From NCBI GenBank assembly GCA_904392525.1, contig CAJFMW010000003.1:1-50879 (forward strand): 50,879 nt of DNA, read 5' to 3'. Below, one piece after another: positions 34,146 through 41,963 of this stretch. Made by a program: the position numbers and the translations under genes. Source of the DNA: an uncultured Eisenbergiella sp. (GTDB lineage Bacteria; Bacillota; Clostridia; Lachnospirales; Lachnospiraceae). Every line of letters begins with the position of its first letter. Positions within the stretch are counted from its first letter, which is position 1. Below the pieces are notes generated by a model. It did not search any database. It was not told the origin of the DNA and was given only the letters and a program-made list of their open reading frames with translations.

Positions 34146-35162
34146 TTATAAAATTTCACGATATACGCGCAGCACGTTTTCGCAGAAAATTTTATCAATC
34201 TGACGTTCAGAAAAGCCTGCCTTTTTTAAGGCATCCGCCAGATGCGGCAGATGCGCGGCGTCCGGAATGGCCGCATTTGTGGGAATTCCGTCGAAATCAC
34301 TGCCAAGGCCAAGGCAGTCCTCTCCGCCCATGTTCACAATATGCCTTGCGTGCGTCACGATGGCGTCAAGACTTCCCCGGCTTTCTCCCTCCTTCCTTTC
34401 CTCCTCCAGAAAGGAAGGGCAGAAATTCAGGCCGGTAACGCCGCCCTTTTCAGCCAGCGCGCGTATCATGTCATCACCCAGATTCCGTACATGCCCGCAC
34501 ACTGCCCTCGCATTGGAATGGCTTGCCACAAAGGGCTTGTTTGCCGTGCGGGCCACGTCCCAGAAGCCCGCATCGGAAAGGTGGGAAACATCCACGATCA
34601 TGCCCAGCCGTTCCATTTCCGTAAGGAAAGCGAAGCCGGTTTCCGTCAGGCCATGCTCCCCATCCGGCGTGGTAAAATCCGGAGCGGCTTCGGAGTCTTT
34701 CTCCGGCATCCGCACATTCGGCCAGCCCAGCTCATTGGGAAAATTCCAGGTGAGGGTCAGCATACGGACGCCGAGACGGTATAAGAGTCTGAGATTCCCC
34801 AGACGCCCTTTACAAACCCCTCCCTCTTCCACCGTCAGCAGTGCGGAAAGCTTTCCCTCCGCCCGGTTTTTTTCGATGTCCTCATAATGGTATACAGGCC
34901 GGATCCGATCCTTATTCTTCTCAAGCTCCTCATAATACAGATCCGCAAGGGCCGTACATTCCCTAAACGGATCATCACATGCAGAGAGTGCGACGAATAA
35001 CGCGAAATTCTGAAGGATGCAGCCGCCCTTTTCCAGTTTTTCCAGGTCAACATGCAGGCTGTTGGACGACAGCCCGCTGCCTGCTGAATATGTTCCTTTC
35101 CGCCGCATTTCAAGCAGTGCGGAAATTGTATCGCAGTGCATATCCACCGCAGCTGTTTTCAT
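34146..35162 (-). CDS. Membrane-dipeptidase-type (M19) zinc dipeptidase
   Basis: A 338-residue peptidase of family M19 that cleaves dipeptides and may accept D-residues. The metal ligands are visible: DMHCDT at 7-12, the bridging Glu in LLTVEEGG near residue 118, and His residues in DVSHLSD and VASHSNARA with VCGHVRNLGDD. The GSDFDG motif lies near residue 290. No signal peptide is present, so it is cytoplasmic despite the family name. Its start overlaps the stop of lgt by four bases (ATGA), showing translational coupling. Confidence 0.92.
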   Translation of the reverse strand: MKTAAVDMHCDTISALLEMRRKGTYSAGSGLSSNSLHVDLEKLEKGGCILQNFALFVALSACDDPFRECTALADLYYEELEKNKDRIRPVYHYEDIEKNRAEGKLSALLTVEEGGVCKGRLGNLRLLYRLGVRMLTLTWNFPNELGWPNVRMPEKDSEAAPDFTTPDGEHGLTETGFAFLTEMERLGMIVDVSHLSDAGFWDVARTANKPFVASHSNARAVCGHVRNLGDDMIRALAEKGGVTGLNFCPSFLEEERKEGESRGSLDAIVTHARHIVNMGGEDCLGLGSDFDGIPTNAAIPDAAHLPHLADALKKAGFSERQIDKIFCENVLRVYREIL

Positions 35163-36067
35163 ATTGATTCCTCTCCTGACTGCTCTGTTCCGTCGTCCTG
35201 TTTTGCTGCATCAGCCTCTTCTTCCGCAGCCTGTTCCGCCTGAACACCATCCGTTTTCTCCTCCGAAACGAGCGCCGTCCCATGCGGCCCAACCAGGAAA
35301 GGACGTACGTTCCGGGAAGCCATGATCTGAGAGCCAGCCACGATTACAATACCTGCAATCAGCGTGAAAATCGCGATGAACTGTGAAGTGGACAGCTCTC
35401 CCACGCTGCCGCGTTCCATGTCGCCGCGGAAAAATTCCAGAACGAATCTCCCGATGCTGTAAAAAATCAGATAAAAGCCGCCCACCTGTCCTTCCGCCTT
35501 CTTATGCTTTGCAATATAAAGCAGTATGAAGAAATGGAGGAAATCCAGACCGCTTGAAATCAGCTGTGTAGGAATCAGGGAAATGCCGTTTGGCGCATAA
35601 GCGGAATTGGTAAAGGTAATCCCAAAGGAGCTGTCCGTCGGACGTCCGTAGCAGCAGCCTGCAAGAAAACAGCCGATGCGGCCAAAACCCTGGGCCAGTG
35701 CGACCGAAGGAAGCGCCAGGTCAAAATAGGAAAGAAAATTGATTTTCTTATGTCGGCAGAACAGAAATCCTCCCAGCACGCCGCCAATCAGCCCTCCGTA
35801 TACCACCCAGCCGTTTGCCAGGGAATGAAACAGATAGGAAGGATCCGCAAGAATCACATCCAGCTGAGTCAGACAGAATAATAGCTTGGAACCCAGTCCG
35901 CCGAAAATCAGACACCAGATCACCAGGGAAAAAACCTGATCCGCATCCAGCTTCAGCTTTCTTGCCCGGTATTCCGCAGTCAGGTAAGCGGCAATCACAC
36001 CGATTCCGATCATCAGCCCGTAGCCATGGATGGTGACAGGCCCTATGGTAAGCAGTTCATTTTTCAT
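35159..36067 (-). CDS. lgt: Prolipoprotein diacylglyceryl transferase
   Basis: Integral membrane enzyme that transfers diacylglycerol from phosphatidylglycerol to the lipobox cysteine of prolipoproteins, for example the sortase-fold protein in this window. Of its 302 residues, the first 245 are the seven-helix Lgt core. Landmarks are IHGYGLMIG near 14, the ANGWVVYGGLIGG segment, and the signature GRIGCFLAGCCYGRPTD near 130. The last 50 residues are a hydrophilic Glu/Ala-rich tail beyond the usual length. A GAGGAGAG site precedes the ATG, with a perfect hairpin right before it (separate entry). First gene of the lgt-dipeptidase-SH3 operon. Confidence 0.95.
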   Translation of the reverse strand: MKNELLTIGPVTIHGYGLMIGIGVIAAYLTAEYRARKLKLDADQVFSLVIWCLIFGGLGSKLLFCLTQLDVILADPSYLFHSLANGWVVYGGLIGGVLGGFLFCRHKKINFLSYFDLALPSVALAQGFGRIGCFLAGCCYGRPTDSSFGITFTNSAYAPNGISLIPTQLISSGLDFLHFFILLYIAKHKKAEGQVGGFYLIFYSIGRFVLEFFRGDMERGSVGELSTSQFIAIFTLIAGIVIVAGSQIMASRNVRPFLVGPHGTALVSEEKTDGVQAEQAAEEEADAAKQDDGTEQSGEESI

Positions 36068-36085
36068 AATATATTCTCTCCTCAG

Positions 36086-36187
36086 GCACCGGATTCCCGA
36101 AAGTCATCCGGTGCATATATGTCGATTCAACCAACAGGCCGTTTTCATGTTCTGATCATTGTACCACGCCGCATCACGGCATTGCAA
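36086..36187 (-). promoter_or_regulatory. lgt promoter and leader hairpin next to the ribosome site
   Basis: On the minus strand, TTGCAA (36182-36187) and TACAAT (36158-36163, with an upstream TGG) are separated by 18 bases. In the leader, GCACCGGAT (36106-36114 region) and its complement at 36086-36094 form a perfect 9-bp stem with an 11-base loop. The stem ends a few bases before GAGGAGAG, the ribosome site of lgt. No T-run follows, so this is not a terminator for the upstream MraY-like gene. Confidence 0.55.
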
Positions 36188-37148
36188 TATAAATCACAGC
36201 CGCGCAGAGCATGATCTGAATGATGGCAAAACGGAAAACGGTCTGTGTGTTGGACCACGACCATACCTTTCTGGCCTGGTCGTGCAGCGGGGTCCGCACC
36301 TTCGTCAGAATCCGGATTTTCAGGAAACGAAGGAGGGAAACCTTAATAAGTCCAAGACCACCGTCCAGTATCAGAACCAGCGCCACCGGAATATAAAGGA
36401 AAGGACTTCCCGTTTTCAGAACCGCGATGCTGATGAACAGGCCCATGGCGCGGGAACCTGCATCTCCCATCAAAAGCCTGCTCGGTGTGGCGTTATACCA
36501 CAGATAGCCCAGGATGCAGACACAGAACAAAAGAATCAGGTAGGAAAAGCCATCCGCTTTCCCCCCATCCGCGAGGAGCGTGTCCACCAGAAACACCGTC
36601 ATCAGCGTAATGATCGTGAGCGTTCCCGAAAGCCCGTCCACGCCGTCTGAGCAATTGGTCACATTGATGGATACCCACACAAGGACTACCGCAAGTATGC
36701 CGAACAGCACAGGGGGAAATGTCACCGCCTTTCCCGCCAGCAAAAAGGTCACTTCGCTGGAATTGAAATTCAGGAAGGTCACCGCTGTCGTCACCGCAAT
36801 GATCAGATCCAGAATCCCTTTTTTATATTCGCCCCAGGGCGTCTTTGCGCAGTCATCCAGAAATCCGGTCAGCATGGCAGCCCCCACAAGAATCAGATAG
36901 ATAAAGGTCTCTCTGCTCGGCCTTGCGAACAGAAGAGCCGCCGCAATGAACACAAGAACAAAAAGGAAGCCTGCGCCCCGCGGCTTGCCTGCCGACTTCT
37001 TTCCATCCACTGCAAATTCTCTCCCCTGATCCTTCGGGAGAAGGTCCATACATTTATACATCGTCAGACAGGTGGCGGCAAACGCCAGTAAAATTCCAAT
37101 AAATGCTACAGTTCTGCTACCGGCTTCTCCGGTCAGATAATGGATCAT
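36174..37148 (-). CDS. MraY-like phospho-sugar transferase
   Basis: A 324-residue polytopic enzyme of the polyprenyl-phosphate sugar-1-phosphate transferase family, which starts lipid-linked peptidoglycan or glycan synthesis. Hallmarks are the AGKPRGAGFLF region near 52, GFLDDCAKTPWGEYKKG, NVTNCSDGVDGLSG near 170 and RLLMGDAGSRAMG. The final MraY motif, normally PxHHHFE, reads TPLHDQARKVWSWSNTQ, so only the first His is kept. It lies outside any recognisable cell-division cluster. It is either a divergent MraY or a second initiating transferase, possibly serving the nearby polysaccharide locus. Confidence 0.82.
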   Translation of the reverse strand: MIHYLTGEAGSRTVAFIGILLAFAATCLTMYKCMDLLPKDQGREFAVDGKKSAGKPRGAGFLFVLVFIAAALLFARPSRETFIYLILVGAAMLTGFLDDCAKTPWGEYKKGILDLIIAVTTAVTFLNFNSSEVTFLLAGKAVTFPPVLFGILAVVLVWVSINVTNCSDGVDGLSGTLTIITLMTVFLVDTLLADGGKADGFSYLILLFCVCILGYLWYNATPSRLLMGDAGSRAMGLFISIAVLKTGSPFLYIPVALVLILDGGLGLIKVSLLRFLKIRILTKVRTPLHDQARKVWSWSNTQTVFRFAIIQIMLCAAVIYIAMP

Positions 37149-37268
37149 CTTTTTTCATCCTTCCTGCTTTTTTTCTTTCTGTGCGGGCTCCGCAGCCCCA
37201 TTTATTCTACCATTAACATTCCCAAAAAGGAATGACATAATAAAAAATAATTTTCCCTTTTCAAAAAT

Positions 37269-37323
37269 GTCAAAAAAGGCTACAATAAGTATATAATTTT
37301 GTGCCGCCTGTGGCGGCAGGAGG
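37269..37323 (+). promoter_or_regulatory. Promoter and leader hairpin of the PHP gene
   Basis: A perfect TATAAT (37292-37297) has only a weak -35 (GTCAAA, 37269-37274) at 17 bases. Downstream, TGCCGCC (37302-37308) and GGCGGCA (37312-37318) form a 7-bp stem with a TGT loop, and the ribosome site GGAGG (37319-37323) follows with no gap. The stem could block or present the ribosome site. Confidence 0.5.
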
Positions 37324-37333
37324 TATGCGCGAT

Positions 37334-38128
37334 ATGAAAATCGACATGCACTGCCATGTGAAGGAAGGATCCCTGGACAGCCGGGTATCTATAGAAGAAT
37401 ATATCAGACTGCTGCAGGAAAAAGGCTTTGGCGGAATGATCGTCACTGACCATGATTCCTACAACGGTTACCGTTACTGGAAAAAGCATCTGAAGGACAA
37501 AAAGTACACAGACTTCAAGGTCTTTAAAGGCATCGAATACGATACCAGCGGCGGCGGTCATATTCTGGTCATTGTCCCGGAGACTGTCAAGCTTCGTATC
37601 CTTGAGCTGCGCGGCCTTCCGGTCAATATCCTGATCTCCATCGTCCATTCCTACGGCGGCGTTCTGGGGCCAGCCCATCCCTGCGGAGAAAAATATATGA
37701 GCTTCTGTAATACGCGCGCCTACCGCAGAGATCCCAAAATCGTGGAGCAGTTCGATTTTGTTGAGATTTTCAACGCCTGTGAGGACGAGGAATCCAATGC
37801 GACTGCCTGCAGGCTGGCCGCTAAATATCATAAGCCCGGCCTCGGCGGCAGTGATTCACACAAAACGGACTGCGTAGGGCTTGCTTATACAGAAATTCCG
37901 GATACAGTCGAGACGGAAACGGACCTCATCAACTGCATCCGCGCAGGAGAGGTCATCGGCTGCGGCGGCACGCTTTACCACAAAACGACAAAGGAAAGAA
38001 TGGGGAAGATCAGCCCGCTGTTTGTTTACTCCTTCTGGTTTTATAATAAATTTTCTAATCTCATCCGGACGAGTAAACGGAACAAAAAACTGCGCTCTGA
38101 ATATTCCGAACGGGAATCCAGGATCTGA
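37334..38128 (+). CDS. PHP-domain phosphoesterase
   Basis: A 264-residue metal-dependent phosphoesterase of the polymerase-and-histidinol-phosphatase superfamily. Metal-binding residues are visible: MHCH at residues 5-8, TDHDSYNGY near 38-46, KGIEYD with Glu, GPAHPCGEKY near 115 and GGSDSHKTD near 176. Possible substrates are nucleoside 3',5'-bisphosphates or short phosphorylated compounds, as in characterised relatives. The start at 37334 is chosen because GGAGG lies ten bases upstream; the in-frame ATG at 37325 is too close to that site. It is a lone plus-strand gene, divergent from the MraY-like gene. Confidence 0.85.
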   Translation: MKIDMHCHVKEGSLDSRVSIEEYIRLLQEKGFGGMIVTDHDSYNGYRYWKKHLKDKKYTDFKVFKGIEYDTSGGGHILVIVPETVKLRILELRGLPVNILISIVHSYGGVLGPAHPCGEKYMSFCNTRAYRRDPKIVEQFDFVEIFNACEDEESNATACRLAAKYHKPGLGGSDSHKTDCVGLAYTEIPDTVETETDLINCIRAGEVIGCGGTLYHKTTKERMGKISPLFVYSFWFYNKFSNLIRTSKRNKKLRSEYSERESRI

Positions 38129-38149
38129 TCCATCTGTCAGACGTTCCGG

Positions 38150-38611
38150 TCAGCGTTTCGTTTTCTTTCTGCCGATGGCGAACAGTTCCTGAGGCAGCTC
38201 AAAAATGCATACAATGCCCAGCACGATTGCGGCCACCGCCTTGACGGCGGCGAATCCCGCATCCGTCGCTTCAGCAAGCTGATCCGTCACCATGTAGTAG
38301 GCGGCCCAGTAGATGCCCGCTCCCGGTACCAGGGGAATGATCCCTGAAATCAGAAATACCGTGACCGGGCATTTTTCACGCACAGCAAAGAACCTGGAAA
38401 GGAGCATCACCAGCACTGCCGCAAAAAAAGTCGCCACAGCTGCGGAAAGACGGTCTTCCAGCAGACTGTACAGAAACCAGCCCGCACCGCCTATGATGCC
38501 GCAGTAGGGGAAGAAACGGCGAGGAACGCCGAACAGCAGCGCAAAGGCTACGGTGCCGGCCGCAGCGGCCGCTGTGGAGATCACAGTCGTAAGAAGCACT
38601 TCGGAAATCAT
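38150..38611 (-). CDS. Threonine/serine exporter, ThrE small subunit
   Basis: A 153-residue membrane protein of the ThrE_2 (DUF3815) type with about five helices. Typical features are FALLFGVPRRFFPYCGIIGGAGW near residue 21 and the later SGIIPLVPGAGIYWAAYYMV, shared by ThrE halves. It works with the larger half to export small amino acids or related compounds. The start at 38611 overlaps the stop of the larger-subunit gene by four bases (ATGA), so the two are translationally coupled. Confidence 0.88.
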   Translation of the reverse strand: MISEVLLTTVISTAAAAAGTVAFALLFGVPRRFFPYCGIIGGAGWFLYSLLEDRLSAAVATFFAAVLVMLLSRFFAVREKCPVTVFLISGIIPLVPGAGIYWAAYYMVTDQLAEATDAGFAAVKAVAAIVLGIVCIFELPQELFAIGRKKTKR

Positions 38612-39411
38612 AAGAGTCTCCCTCCCGTCAGTCCGTGGTATGTGGTGATTACCAGTCCAACTCCTGCCGCAATGCATACAAAGACAAGGATGGCGTCCAG
38701 AAGCCGTACGGAACCGGCGATATAGTCCCCGTCTGCAATATCCCTCACGCCGTTGGTAAAGGCAATTCCGGGGATCAGCGGCATGATCGATCCGATGATC
38801 ATATAATTCATGCTCTCTCCCAGCCCGATCCGGCACAAAAACATACACAGAACGGTGACAAGCGCTCCGCCGCCGATATTTCCGATAATTTTGGAAAGAT
38901 GCGGTGTGAACAGCTTCAGCACATAGGCATAAAGAATGAAACCAGTAAAAAAAGCGCCAAGGCAGTCCAGCAGGCCTCCCCCGAACATACAGCAGAAGCA
39001 GCCGCTTCCCACCGCCGATGCAAGAAGCTTGATCCCTGTCGTTTTTTCCGGCATCCGTTCAATCTCGTCAAGCTTCTGTTTCACTTCCTTCGGGCTGTAG
39101 CATCCTTCCTCAATCTCTCTGGAAAGCTGATTGACCGCCGCCACCCGGTCCAGTCTGGCACCGCTGACGGGGATGTGCTGCACTTTCGCATAAAACGGCT
39201 CGTTTCCATTCCCGGCCGTCAGAAAAATGCCGTTGCTGAGCACAAAGGCCTTTTCCGATTCCACCCCGTAATGACTGCACATTCTTGCGACCGTCTCCTC
39301 TACCCGGAAAATCTCCGCTCCGTTTTTCAGCAGAATGCTTCCGGCCTGCATGGCACAGTCGAGTACAAGCCTGCGTTCCTGTGCCGTATGCTCCTCCATT
39401 TGCTCCCTCAT
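38608..39411 (-). CDS. Threonine/serine exporter, ThrE large subunit
   Basis: A 267-residue protein of the ThrE (DUF1212) type. The N-terminal 115 residues are a soluble hydrolase-like region (GSILLKNGAEIFRVEETVARMC), followed by five transmembrane helices. The conserved export motif is IIGSIMPLIPGIAFTNGVRDIADGD near residue 205. It is the partner of the small subunit that follows; in other bacteria the two halves are fused. An AGAGGG site precedes the ATG. Substrates in this organism are not known. Confidence 0.9.
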   Translation of the reverse strand: MREQMEEHTAQERRLVLDCAMQAGSILLKNGAEIFRVEETVARMCSHYGVESEKAFVLSNGIFLTAGNGNEPFYAKVQHIPVSGARLDRVAAVNQLSREIEEGCYSPKEVKQKLDEIERMPEKTTGIKLLASAVGSGCFCCMFGGGLLDCLGAFFTGFILYAYVLKLFTPHLSKIIGNIGGGALVTVLCMFLCRIGLGESMNYMIIGSIMPLIPGIAFTNGVRDIADGDYIAGSVRLLDAILVFVCIAAGVGLVITTYHGLTGGRLL

Positions 39412-39446
39412 CTGTACATCCCTCTCTTATTCCATATTCCGGGACC

Positions 39447-40205
39447 TCAGCAGCCGGGACGCTGTCCTGCGCCCACCCAGGCATCCAGCATGGCCTTTAC
39501 CGATCTGGACATTTCCGCACTGAACGCGCTGTTGTATTTCCGCTCACAGAAGGCACGCACGTGCTGTGCGTAATTTTCCTCCCAGCCGTCTCTTTCTTTC
39601 AGCATATCGGGCATCCGGCCGGATTTCTCCAGATCGTAGCCGTTCTCGTGAACAAGATCTGTAACGGAAAACCGGGGTGTCTGTCTGCGTTCCTTCTGCT
39701 GCTGTGTCGGATAACCGCCCACCAGCATGGCGATCGGCGCCACATAGTCCGGCAGGGAGAGAATCCGTTTGTGCTCTTCATAATTTTCAAGAATATCCCC
39801 GATGTAGCAGGTCCCAAGCCCAAGCGCGTCTGCCGCTGTCGCCGCGGTCTGAGCGGCAATGACGGCATCCTCCGCCGCCAGCATAAAGTCTCCATAGGAG
39901 GGATGCCGGACCTCATTTACCACTTCGCAGAATGCGCTGTACCATCTCCTGTAGTCCGCGCAGTAAATGAGAACCAGCGGCGCATCTGCGATGAAAGGCT
40001 GATTGTCGCAGGTGACGGAAAGCTTCCTTTTCAGCTCTGTATCCGTCACGTCAATGATCGTATAAAGCGCCATGTTTCCCGCGCTCGCCGCCCGGATCGA
40101 TGCGGACAGAATTTCCCGTTTCACCGTTTCCGGTATTTCTCTCTCTTCAAAAACACGCATGGATTTCCTGCTCTGCAGCAGGCAGATCGTTTCTCTGCTT
40201 TCCAT
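39447..40205 (-). CDS. Nitroreductase-family flavoprotein
   Basis: A 252-residue FMN-dependent oxidoreductase. The FMN-contact motif SRKSMRVFEER lies near residue 12. The dimer and cofactor motifs AEDAVIAAQTAATAADALGLGTCYIGDI (near 110-137) and MLVGGYPTQ (near 157) are typical of the NfsA/FRP-like branch. It probably reduces quinones, nitro compounds or flavins using NAD(P)H. The C-terminal 70 residues are longer than in minimal nitroreductases. AAGGGAGG precedes the ATG. It lies downstream of the aminotransferase, separated by a terminator. Confidence 0.9.
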   Translation of the reverse strand: MESRETICLLQSRKSMRVFEEREIPETVKREILSASIRAASAGNMALYTIIDVTDTELKRKLSVTCDNQPFIADAPLVLIYCADYRRWYSAFCEVVNEVRHPSYGDFMLAAEDAVIAAQTAATAADALGLGTCYIGDILENYEEHKRILSLPDYVAPIAMLVGGYPTQQQKERRQTPRFSVTDLVHENGYDLEKSGRMPDMLKERDGWEENYAQHVRAFCERKYNSAFSAEMSRSVKAMLDAWVGAGQRPGC

Positions 40206-40270
40206 TTCGACCTCCCTTTGATTTCGTTCCTTTTGTCATCAGAAATACTTTTTTCCTGTAAAATAGAAAC

Positions 40271-40311
40271 AAAAAGGGCCGCTGCCCGTGCTTTTCACAT
40301 GGACAGCGGCC
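40271..40311 (-). terminator. Rho-independent terminator of the aminotransferase gene
   Basis: On the minus strand, an 11-bp stem (40301-40311 with 40277-40287; one G-U pair) and a 13-base loop are followed by CTTTTTG (40271-40276). It lies 33 bases after the aminotransferase stop. Confidence 0.85.
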
Positions 40312-40343
40312 TCCAGCGCACGGATCAGTCTTTTTCCGGCACG

Positions 40344-41630
40344 TTACATCGTTTCCAGAAGCTTTTCCACACTGGCCAGCTTCACGCACAGAACAAACAG
40401 CTCCGTAGCCTGTACCAGCTCCTCCAGAGGAGGGAAAGAAGGCGCGATACGGATATTGCTGTCATGAGGGTCCTTTCCATAAGGGTAGGTCGCTCCGGCG
40501 CCGGTCATCACCACTCCGGCATCCTTTGCCAGCGAAACAATCCTCTTCGCACATCCTTCCATGGCATCGAAGGAAATGAAGTAGCCTCCCTTGGGCTTCA
40601 GCCAGGAACCGATCTCCAGTCCGCCGAGCTCCTTTTCCAGAATCTCTTCCACCGCTTCAAACTTCGGACGCATAATCGCGGCATGCTTCTTCATATGCTC
40701 CCTGATTCCTTCCAGATTTTTGAAATACCGGACGTGACGGAGCTGATTCAGCTTATCATGGCCGATGGTCTGAATGGACATCTGCTTTTTGATATCCTTC
40801 AGATTATTATAAGAAGCGGAAATAGCCGCAACGCCGGAACCAGGAAAGCTGATCTTCGATGTGGAGCTGAATTTATATACCAGATCCGGATTTCCGGCTT
40901 CTTCACATTCATGCAGAATTTCCAGGATATTATCCTGATCATCGTCGTACAGGTGATGTACATTATAGGCATTGTCCCAGTAGATGCGGAAATCCTCAGC
41001 CGCGGGCTTCAGCCTTGCGAACCTGCGTACCGTTTCATCAGAATAAGTGATGCCCTGCGGATTGGAATACTTGGGAACACACCAGATTCCCTTAATCGCC
41101 GCATCTTCGCTCACAAGCTTCTCCACCACATCCATGTCAGGGCCTTCTGGAGTCATGGGAACGTTGATCATCTCAATCCCAAAATACTCCGTAATCGCGA
41201 AATGCCTGTCGTAACCGGGCACCGGGCAGAGGAACTTCACGACCGGAAGCTTGCACCAGGGCGTACTGCCGCAGACGCCATGCGTCATGGAACGCGCCAC
41301 CGTATCATACATGACATTCAGGCTGGAATTGCCATAGATGATGATCTTGTCGGCGGGAACCTCGATCAGATCGGCAAGAAGCTCCTTGGCTTCCTGAATA
41401 CCGTCGATCACACCATAGTTTCTGCAGTCAATTCCTTCCCTGCACTTCAAATCGGAGGAGCTGTTCAGCACATCCATCATTCCCATGGAAATGTCAAGCT
41501 GCTCCGCAGACGGCTTCCCTCTGGACATATCCAGCTTCAGGCCCATTCCCTGAAATTTTTTATATTCCGCTTCCAGTTCTTCACGCAGGGTTTCCAGTTC
41601 TTCTCTGCTTCTGTCGTTGTACGCCTTCAT
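40344..41630 (-). CDS. Class Ic aspartate aminotransferase-type PLP enzyme
   Basis: A 428-residue fold-type I PLP enzyme of the aspartate aminotransferase Ic group. Evidence is the N-terminal LKLDMSRGKPSAEQLDIS, the KIIIYGNSSLN segment, YDRHFAITEYFGI, VPKYSNPQGITYS, DNAYNVHHLY and the PLP lysine in KFSSTSKISFPGSGVA near residue 255. It transfers amino groups between aspartate and 2-oxoglutarate; other amino acids are possible. A GAGG site lies before the ATG. The leader holds two hairpins (separate entry). It is transcribed alone. Confidence 0.9.
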   Translation of the reverse strand: MKAYNDRSREELETLREELEAEYKKFQGMGLKLDMSRGKPSAEQLDISMGMMDVLNSSSDLKCREGIDCRNYGVIDGIQEAKELLADLIEVPADKIIIYGNSSLNVMYDTVARSMTHGVCGSTPWCKLPVVKFLCPVPGYDRHFAITEYFGIEMINVPMTPEGPDMDVVEKLVSEDAAIKGIWCVPKYSNPQGITYSDETVRRFARLKPAAEDFRIYWDNAYNVHHLYDDDQDNILEILHECEEAGNPDLVYKFSSTSKISFPGSGVAAISASYNNLKDIKKQMSIQTIGHDKLNQLRHVRYFKNLEGIREHMKKHAAIMRPKFEAVEEILEKELGGLEIGSWLKPKGGYFISFDAMEGCAKRIVSLAKDAGVVMTGAGATYPYGKDPHDSNIRIAPSFPPLEELVQATELFVLCVKLASVEKLLETM

Positions 41631-41645
41631 CTCTTCCTCTTTTCC

Positions 41646-41724
41646 TGCCGCCTGAAGGCGGCACTAAATTCTTGCCTGAACCAGCGGCTCGGGCGGTCTC
41701 TTTTTCCTGCCGCTTTCAGGCGGC
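41646..41724 (-). repeat. Two copies of a GCCGCC-GGCGGCAGGA hairpin in the aminotransferase leader
   Basis: On the minus strand the proximal copy (41646-41663) has 7-bp arms, TGCCGCC and GGCGGCA, around TTCA, followed by GGAAAAGAGG, the ribosome-site region. The distal copy (41708-41724) has shorter arms and is followed by GGAAAAAGAG. The two copies, with their A-rich tails, are a direct repeat about 62 bases apart. A third relative precedes the PHP gene at 37302-37318. Confidence 0.7.
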
Positions 41725-41735
41725 GTTTACTTTAT

Positions 41736-41767
41736 AAAAAAGAAGCTGATTAAATCTAATAATCAGC
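41736..41767 (-). terminator. Terminator downstream of tRNA-Thr
   Basis: On the minus strand, GCTGATTA (41760-41767) pairs with TAATCAGC (41745-41752) around a 7-base loop and is followed by TTCTTTTTTA. It lies 20 bases after the tRNA. Confidence 0.85.
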
Positions 41768-41786
41768 CCCTTTCCCCAAACGATTA

Positions 41787-41859
41787 AGCTGGAAAAGGGA
41801 CTCGAACCCTCGACCTACTGATTACGAATCAGTTGCGCTACCGACTGCGCTATTCCAGC
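41787..41859 (-). tRNA. tRNA-Thr (anticodon CGT)
   Basis: The full cloverleaf is visible on the minus strand. The acceptor stem is GCTGGAA (41853-41859) with TTCCAGC (41788-41794). The anticodon stem ACTGA/TCAGT holds the loop TTCGTAA, so the anticodon is CGT, reading ACG. The T arm contains GGTTCGAGTCC. The CCA end is not encoded. A terminator follows. Confidence 0.97.
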
Positions 41860-41963
41860 ATAACTCGAACAAGCAGTATTATACTTTGTTCTTTCTTATT
41901 TTGCAAGCCTTTTTTTACAAAATCTGCAGATGTATACTTTGGGCAGAAAGGAAAACAGAATTC

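Noticed and set aside
38150-39411. ThrE exporter split into two genes as a possible gene break
   Set aside because: The two-gene form with a 4-base overlap is a normal arrangement for this transporter in Firmicutes.
39285-41753. Plus-strand open frame of 822 codons
   Set aside because: Antisense to the nitroreductase and aminotransferase genes; no family resemblance.
41646-41767. Possible CRISPR-like array because of repeated GC-rich hairpins
   Set aside because: Only two imperfect copies with unequal spacers; leader hairpins plus a tRNA terminator explain the region.
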